The position numbers and the translations under genes were made by a program. This document shows, in pieces, positions 29,989 through 34,666 of a stretch of DNA of 34,666 nucleotides. Position 1 is the first letter of the stretch. Each line of letters begins with the position of its first letter. Under the pieces are notes generated by a model. That model was not told the origin of the DNA and made no database searches. It saw only the letters and a list, made by a program, of their open reading frames with translations. This stretch comes from Carex sylvatica (Eukaryota; Streptophyta; Magnoliopsida; Poales; Cyperaceae): the NCBI GenBank assembly GCA_964058845.1, contig CAXKVR010000399.1, positions 1 to 34,666 of the forward strand. Reading direction: 5' to 3'.

Positions 29989-32900
29989 ATGGCTCAAGAA
30001 GAAGCAGTGAACTTCTCGAAGCTAACCAATAACTTGCTCAATGGCAGAAATTATGTGTCATGGGCAAGGGCAGCCTCTAGGGCCCTGAGTGGTCGAGAAA
30101 TGTTAGAATTCATTACGGGTGAAGAGAAGCAACCAGTAATTGCAGACACAAGCAAGATAACACCCGACGAAACAATAGCAACAAAAAAATGGAGAACTAC
30201 AAACGATAGAATTGTTACTTTACTACTCAACTCCATGGAACCGACCGTATCCGAACTCTTCACGATGGCCGAAACGGCACATGAACTATGGGAAGCAGTA
30301 AAGAGTATGTATGGTCAACAAAATAATTTTTCTCACATCTATCAACTTATGCAGGAGATCCAACAAGAAAAACAAGGGTCAAGAAGTCATACTGAGTACC
30401 TTAGCGCTCTTGAGAAAAAACGTAATGAACTTCAATCTTACCGACCGTTTACAACGGATTTGGCCACACTTCAGAAACGGGCTGAGGAGGATGATATTTT
30501 TCAGTACCTCGCGGGTCTAAACCCAAGCTATGAAGCCGTAAGATCTCAAATCATGACCACGGTACCTCTTCCCTCTTACTCTCAAATTAAAAGTTTAATT
30601 CAACAAGAGGAAAGTAGAAGACTTGCCATGAATGGTCAAATTGTAAGCCACGAGAGACACGAAACCCATGGCTTAGCCGTAAAATTTTTTAATCAAAATC
30701 CTAGCTTTCAAAATCGCCCAAATCAATCAAAAAATGAAAAATGTAATCACTGTAAAAAGGATGGCCACACTCAAGATAAATGTTGGCATCTTTATCCCCA
30801 TCTTAGACCAAAAAAATGGAAAGGAAATGATCAGAATCGAAATTGGGAAAAAAATAGTGAAAAAAACAGAAGTTATGCTGTCTCTGTTGAAGAGAAAGGG
30901 TTTAATGGGCTAGTGGGTTCGTCTGGAATTGAATTCGGACCCAATAACACCTTTCAAACTGTTACTGGGTATGGTTTAAATACTAATGGATCTGCCAGAG
31001 GATGTGACGGATCCGGTTTGGTAAGCCACGGACCCAATAACAGTGGAGGCGGACCCTTTAACCAACTCACCAGTGGAGCATGGGTTCAACCTGGCGGATC
31101 CATTAACTCTGGCGGATCCGATAACCATTTTTTCGGAAACGGGTCAGTTTCTGGCGGGTCAGCAGCAAATTTCGGAAACGGGTCATTCCCAGACGGGTCA
31201 AGAAGCCTTATGGGCGCTGGCGGGTCAGTTTCTGGCGGGTCAGGTGCTGGAGATCATATGCAGCAGTATTTTCAGCAGTTTTGTGCAATTATGAACAATC
31301 AGAACACTCCCAGCACATGTGGTATTGCTTCTAACTCGAAAAATTTCTTTTTTAATCAAATTATTATAGATAGTGGTGCAACAGATCATATGTTTGGGAA
31401 TAAACAACTACTGTCAAACCTCAACCCGACCAATGGTAATAATTTTGTATTGGTTGCAAACGGAATGAAGGCAAAAATAAATGGCGTAGGAGAAATTAAT
31501 CTATGCAATAAAAAAATTAAAAATGTTTTATATTTAGAAACATTTCCTGTAAATTTAATTTCTGTAAATAAATTAACACAAGAATTAAATTGTAATGTAA
31601 TATTTTCTTATAAAAACGTTGTATTTCAGGACCGGGAAACCGGGGTCAAGATTGGTGAAGGATTTCTAGAAAATGGACATTATCTTTTGAACTCCAAATT
31701 AAATTTATGTGCTTCCGCAAAAGTCGTTAATTCTGATCTGTGGCATAAGAGACTTGGACATCCTTCCGACAAGATTTTAAATAGTATTTTAGATTTTAAA
31801 AATTTAAATTGTACTAATTGTGAAATTTGCAAGTTAGCAAAACAAACAAAACTTCCTTTTTCTCTTTCTACTAGCAAAAGTAAAGCTTCTTTTGATTTAG
31901 TACATTCCGATGTATGGGGACCGGCTCCAATAGAGTCATATAATGGATTCAAATATTTTCTTTTATTTATTGATGATTTTACAAAAGCAACTTGGTTATA
32001 TTTACTGAAATCTAAAGATGAAGTATTTGATTGCTTTTATGAATTTTTATGTCTCATAGAAACACAATTTAATGCAAAATTAAAAATCTTTAGATCGGAT
32101 AATGGGACTGAATTTATAAATAGAAAGTTTTCAAGTCTCTTTAGAGAAAAAGGTATTATACATCAAACAACTTGTATAAATACTCCCGAACAAAATGGTG
32201 TATCGGAAAGAAAAAATAGACACTTATTAGAAATGACACGATCTTTATTATTTCAAAATAATGTTCCTAAAATTTATTGGTCAGATGCCGTACTTTGTGC
32301 CACTCATTTAATCAATAGATTACCTAGTGTTAATTTAGAAAACAAAAGTCCATTAGAAATTCTTTATCAACAAAAAATCACTTATGATCATATGAGAGTA
32401 TTTGGTTGTACAAGTTTCGTACATATCAAAAGAAATGATAAGCTTGATTTTGTATCACAAAAAACTATTTTCTTAGGATATTCACATTATAAAAAGGGCT
32501 ATAAATGCTATGATCCAATTAAAAAGAAATTATATCTTTCTAGGAACGTTTCTTTTTTGGAAAATGAACCATATTTCAAAGAAAAAGAAATACTTCATCA
32601 ACCATATTTAAATAATCAAAATGACAATATAGTTTTGCCTTACTTAGATGATTTGAGTCTTATTCCTAAAAACAATCATCAAGTTGAAAACAATCAAGAA
32701 AATGAAACTAATGATGACATAAATGAAAATGAAACAGAAGAAATTTTATCGATTAGAAGAACATCATCTAGAGAACGACAACCATCAACTAGACTTAGAG
32801 ATTATGTGACATATTCGGTGCAATATCCAATTGAAAATTTTGTTTCATATAATAACATCTCAACCAAGTACCATACATTTCTCACTAGTATTGAAAAAGT

Positions 32901-34467
32901 ATTAGAACCAAAAAATTACCAAGAAGCAATTAAAAGTCCAATATGGTGTAAGGCTATGGATGAGGAATTAAAAGCCTTAGAGCAAAATGAAACTTGGAAA
33001 ATTGTTTCTCTACCAAAAAATAAAAAATCGGTTGGTTGTAAATGGGTGTATAAAATCAAATACAATAGTGATGGAACCATAGAAAGGTATAAAGCAAGAC
33101 TTGTAGCTAAAGGATTTACCCAAACCTATGGCATAGACTATAACGAGACATTTGCACCGGTTGCAAAAATGAATACCGTAAGGATTTTATTTTCTATTGC
33201 CGTGAACAATGGTTGGGACCTCTACCAAATGGATGTGAAAAATGCATTCCTTCAAGGAACACTTGAAGAAGAGGTGTATATGACATTACCACCCGGTCAT
33301 AAATTAGAAACAAATTCTAACTTGGCTTGTAGGCTTAATAAATCAATTTATGGATTGAAGCAATCTCCACGGGCATGGTATGGCAAACTTAGCTCTTATT
33401 TAATTTCTTGCAATTTTAAAATCAGTAACGCCGATCATTCTTTATTTACAAAATGTGACGGTTTCAATACTACTCTTATTTTAGTATATGTAGATGACAT
33501 CATAATTACCGGAAATAATTTCGACCAAATTCAAAATATTAAGAAACAACTCAAGGAAAAATTTGACATAAAAGATTTAGGATACCTTAAGTATTTTTTA
33601 GGAATAGAGATAGCCACTTCGAATAAAGGACTTTTTATTTGTCAAAGAAAATATACACTTGATTTGTTAAAAGAAACCGGTAAATTAGGATGTAAACCGG
33701 CCTCTACCCCAATTGACAACAAATGCAAATTAAATAGTGAAGATGGAGAACCTTTAGAAGACATAAATCAATTCCAAAGACTTGTAGGAAAATTGATATA
33801 CCTAACTGTTACACGTCCGGATATTTCTTTTTCTGTAAGTCAAATTAGTAAATTCATGCACTCACCAAGAACACCACATTTAGAAGCCGTAAATAGAATT
33901 TTGAGATTTTTAAAAAATAATCCCGGTAAAGGTATTTGGATGAAAAATAATAATTCTAATGATATATGTGGCTATTCCGATGCAGATTGGGCCGGAAGCT
34001 TTGATAGAAAATCAACAACTGGTTTTTGCACATTTGTAGGTGGAAATCTAGTCACATGGAAAAGCAAGAAACAAAATGTTGTAGCACGATCAAGCGCTGA
34101 AGCCGAATATCGTGCCATGGCATCAACCGCAAGCGAATTAACTTGGATCAAACAACTCCTATTAGACATGGGATTTATAACTCAAGCTCCAATGAAAATG
34201 TATTGCGACAACAATTCGGCACGACATATAGCTTCTAATCCCGTGTTTCATGAACGCACAAAACATATAGAAGTAGATTGCCACTTTGTTAGAGAAAAGG
34301 TTCAAGCAAAAGAAATTGAAACACCATACGTAAAAAGTGAAGATCAACTCGCGGATATTTTCACTAAAGGCTTGGATCCGGGTCCATTTGAAAAAATTAT
34401 AAGCAAGCTAGGATTGTACGATATTTACATTCCTAGCTTGAGGAGGAGTGTTGAAAATAACGGCTAG
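29989..34467 (+). CDS. Copia Gag-Pol polyprotein, 1492 residues, intact
   Basis: Single frame, 66 bases after the 5' LTR. Gag region about 1-250; CCHC zinc knuckle 252-265 (CNHCKKDGHTQDKC); an unusual Gly/Ser/Asn-rich segment about 305-420; protease DSGA at 461; GAG-pre-integrase/HHCC region H586, H591, C611, C614; integrase catalytic D641, D704, E740 (35 residues between the last two); reverse transcriptase with D1082 (MDVKNAF) and YVDD 1167-1170; RNase H with D1331 (SDADW), an SSAEAEYRA motif at 1368, and D1407; C-terminal LADIFTKGL. The TAG stop lies 19 bases inside the 3' LTR. No internal stop or frameshift, so it appears able to encode a working element. Gag and Pol share one frame, so Gag excess would need processing or splicing that I cannot see. 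Confidence 0.97.
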   Translation: MAQEEAVNFSKLTNNLLNGRNYVSWARAASRALSGREMLEFITGEEKQPVIADTSKITPDETIATKKWRTTNDRIVTLLLNSMEPTVSELFTMAETAHELWEAVKSMYGQQNNFSHIYQLMQEIQQEKQGSRSHTEYLSALEKKRNELQSYRPFTTDLATLQKRAEEDDIFQYLAGLNPSYEAVRSQIMTTVPLPSYSQIKSLIQQEESRRLAMNGQIVSHERHETHGLAVKFFNQNPSFQNRPNQSKNEKCNHCKKDGHTQDKCWHLYPHLRPKKWKGNDQNRNWEKNSEKNRSYAVSVEEKGFNGLVGSSGIEFGPNNTFQTVTGYGLNTNGSARGCDGSGLVSHGPNNSGGGPFNQLTSGAWVQPGGSINSGGSDNHFFGNGSVSGGSAANFGNGSFPDGSRSLMGAGGSVSGGSGAGDHMQQYFQQFCAIMNNQNTPSTCGIASNSKNFFFNQIIIDSGATDHMFGNKQLLSNLNPTNGNNFVLVANGMKAKINGVGEINLCNKKIKNVLYLETFPVNLISVNKLTQELNCNVIFSYKNVVFQDRETGVKIGEGFLENGHYLLNSKLNLCASAKVVNSDLWHKRLGHPSDKILNSILDFKNLNCTNCEICKLAKQTKLPFSLSTSKSKASFDLVHSDVWGPAPIESYNGFKYFLLFIDDFTKATWLYLLKSKDEVFDCFYEFLCLIETQFNAKLKIFRSDNGTEFINRKFSSLFREKGIIHQTTCINTPEQNGVSERKNRHLLEMTRSLLFQNNVPKIYWSDAVLCATHLINRLPSVNLENKSPLEILYQQKITYDHMRVFGCTSFVHIKRNDKLDFVSQKTIFLGYSHYKKGYKCYDPIKKKLYLSRNVSFLENEPYFKEKEILHQPYLNNQNDNIVLPYLDDLSLIPKNNHQVENNQENETNDDINENETEEILSIRRTSSRERQPSTRLRDYVTYSVQYPIENFVSYNNISTKYHTFLTSIEKVLEPKNYQEAIKSPIWCKAMDEELKALEQNETWKIVSLPKNKKSVGCKWVYKIKYNSDGTIERYKARLVAKGFTQTYGIDYNETFAPVAKMNTVRILFSIAVNNGWDLYQMDVKNAFLQGTLEEEVYMTLPPGHKLETNSNLACRLNKSIYGLKQSPRAWYGKLSSYLISCNFKISNADHSLFTKCDGFNTTLILVYVDDIIITGNNFDQIQNIKKQLKEKFDIKDLGYLKYFLGIEIATSNKGLFICQRKYTLDLLKETGKLGCKPASTPIDNKCKLNSEDGEPLEDINQFQRLVGKLIYLTVTRPDISFSVSQISKFMHSPRTPHLEAVNRILRFLKNNPGKGIWMKNNNSNDICGYSDADWAGSFDRKSTTGFCTFVGGNLVTWKSKKQNVVARSSAEAEYRAMASTASELTWIKQLLLDMGFITQAPMKMYCDNNSARHIASNPVFHERTKHIEVDCHFVREKVQAKEIETPYVKSEDQLADIFTKGLDPGPFEKIISKLGLYDIYIPSLRRSVENNG
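34440..34448 (+). promoter_or_regulatory. Polypurine tract
   Basis: GAGGAGGAG directly before the 3' LTR, the expected plus-strand primer. It is also translated as part of the last residues of Pol. Confidence 0.85.
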
Positions 34468-34650
34468 TTTAGGGAATTGTAAAATAATAAATTAGGAGAT
34501 ATAAGTTAATAGTTGTAATTAATATGTAGTTGGTAGTTGTAACGGCTAGTTTTAGAATTCTTCTATAAATAGAGATATATGTAAACCTCAAATTAAGATT
34601 GCAATAATAAGATTGTTTTCTTACATTTATTCTCTCTTACAAATTTAACA
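34449..34650 (+). repeat. 3' LTR
   Basis: Identical to 29721-29922. The first 19 bases are coding for the Pol C-terminus and stop. TATA motif at 34563-34572. Confidence 0.97.
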
Positions 34651-34666
34651 CAATACCACTGTTAGC
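34651..34666. other. Target duplication and right flank
   Basis: CAATA repeats the 5 bases before the 5' LTR, and then 11 bases of unique flank (CCACTGTTAGC) reach the window end. Confidence 0.95.

Larger units (their letters stand above)
25691..32459. repeat. Right arm of the 6.77-kb perfect inverted repeat
   Basis: Reverse complement of 1-6769. The inner end at 25691 runs without a break into sequence (25140-25690) that is also present, diverged, next to the other BAHD copy at 19.7-20.1 kb. The right arm is therefore in its native context, and the left arm is the likelier derived copy (inference). The outer boundary cannot be placed, because the partner sequence would lie left of the window. 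Confidence 0.95.
29721..34650 (+). mobile_element. Complete Ty1/copia LTR retrotransposon, 4930 bp
   Basis: Structure in order: target duplication CAATA (29716-29720), 5' LTR (29721-29922), initiator-Met tRNA primer-binding site (29923), gag-pol ORF (29989-34467), polypurine tract (34440-34448), 3' LTR (34449-34650), and target duplication CAATA (34651-34655). The two LTRs are identical over 202 bp and the ORF has no break, so insertion is recent and the element may still be active. The domain order protease-integrase-RT-RNase H defines Ty1/copia. I cannot name the lineage. Confidence 0.97.

Overview
The window is eukaryotic nuclear DNA from a flowering plant, most likely a eudicot. It is AT-rich and full of Ty1/copia, hAT-like and fold-back MITE sequence. 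Its genes carry GT-AG introns and belong to typical plant families: an S1/P1-type secreted nuclease, a cytosolic sulfotransferase and a BAHD acyltransferase. I see no prokaryotic features, no CRISPR array, and no rRNA or tRNA gene.

Layout. Positions 1-6769 are the reverse complement of 25691-32459, and everywhere I compared them they match base for base (partner coordinate = 32460 - x). The right arm holds the front of a complete, apparently intact Ty1/copia element (29721-34650: identical 202-bp LTRs, CAATA target duplications, one 1492-codon gag-pol ORF). The left arm holds the same insertion in the opposite orientation, cut by the window start. At 6762-6769 the left arm stops at an 8-base microhomology and jumps to a second copy of the LTR end plus its flank. 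That copy (6762-7638) is identical to 2593-3469 and then drops abruptly to an older, diverged paralogue.

The spacer (6770-25690) is a patchwork of older tandem and inverted duplications. It has three or more copies of a block with a short ORF ending in a CEP-like Pro/Gly motif (around 5.1, 8.1, 11.2 and, mirrored, 27.2 kb). It has two sulfotransferase remnants (9.9 and 14.0-14.8 kb). It has two copies of an S1/P1 nuclease gene on the minus strand. Copy B (15928-17905) is reconstructed here as an intact eight-exon gene of 280 residues with all nine expected zinc ligands. Copy A (12036-12803) is a pseudogene whose middle exons are replaced by a 30-bp filler made of a locally copied stretch plus telomere-type CCCTAAA repeats.

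From 19.5 to 25.9 kb there is an older inverted duplication of a BAHD acyltransferase. The minus-strand copy (20170-21570) is intronless and full length except for one in-frame TGA. The plus-strand copy (22077-23928) is shattered by deletions and transposon insertions.

No multi-gene pathway or defence system is encoded. The only coding units that look functional are nuclease copy B and the copia gag-pol. The main interest lies in the rearrangement record: nested inverted duplications, microhomology junctions, template-switch-like identity steps, a telomere-repeat repair scar, and several small transposons with clean target duplications.
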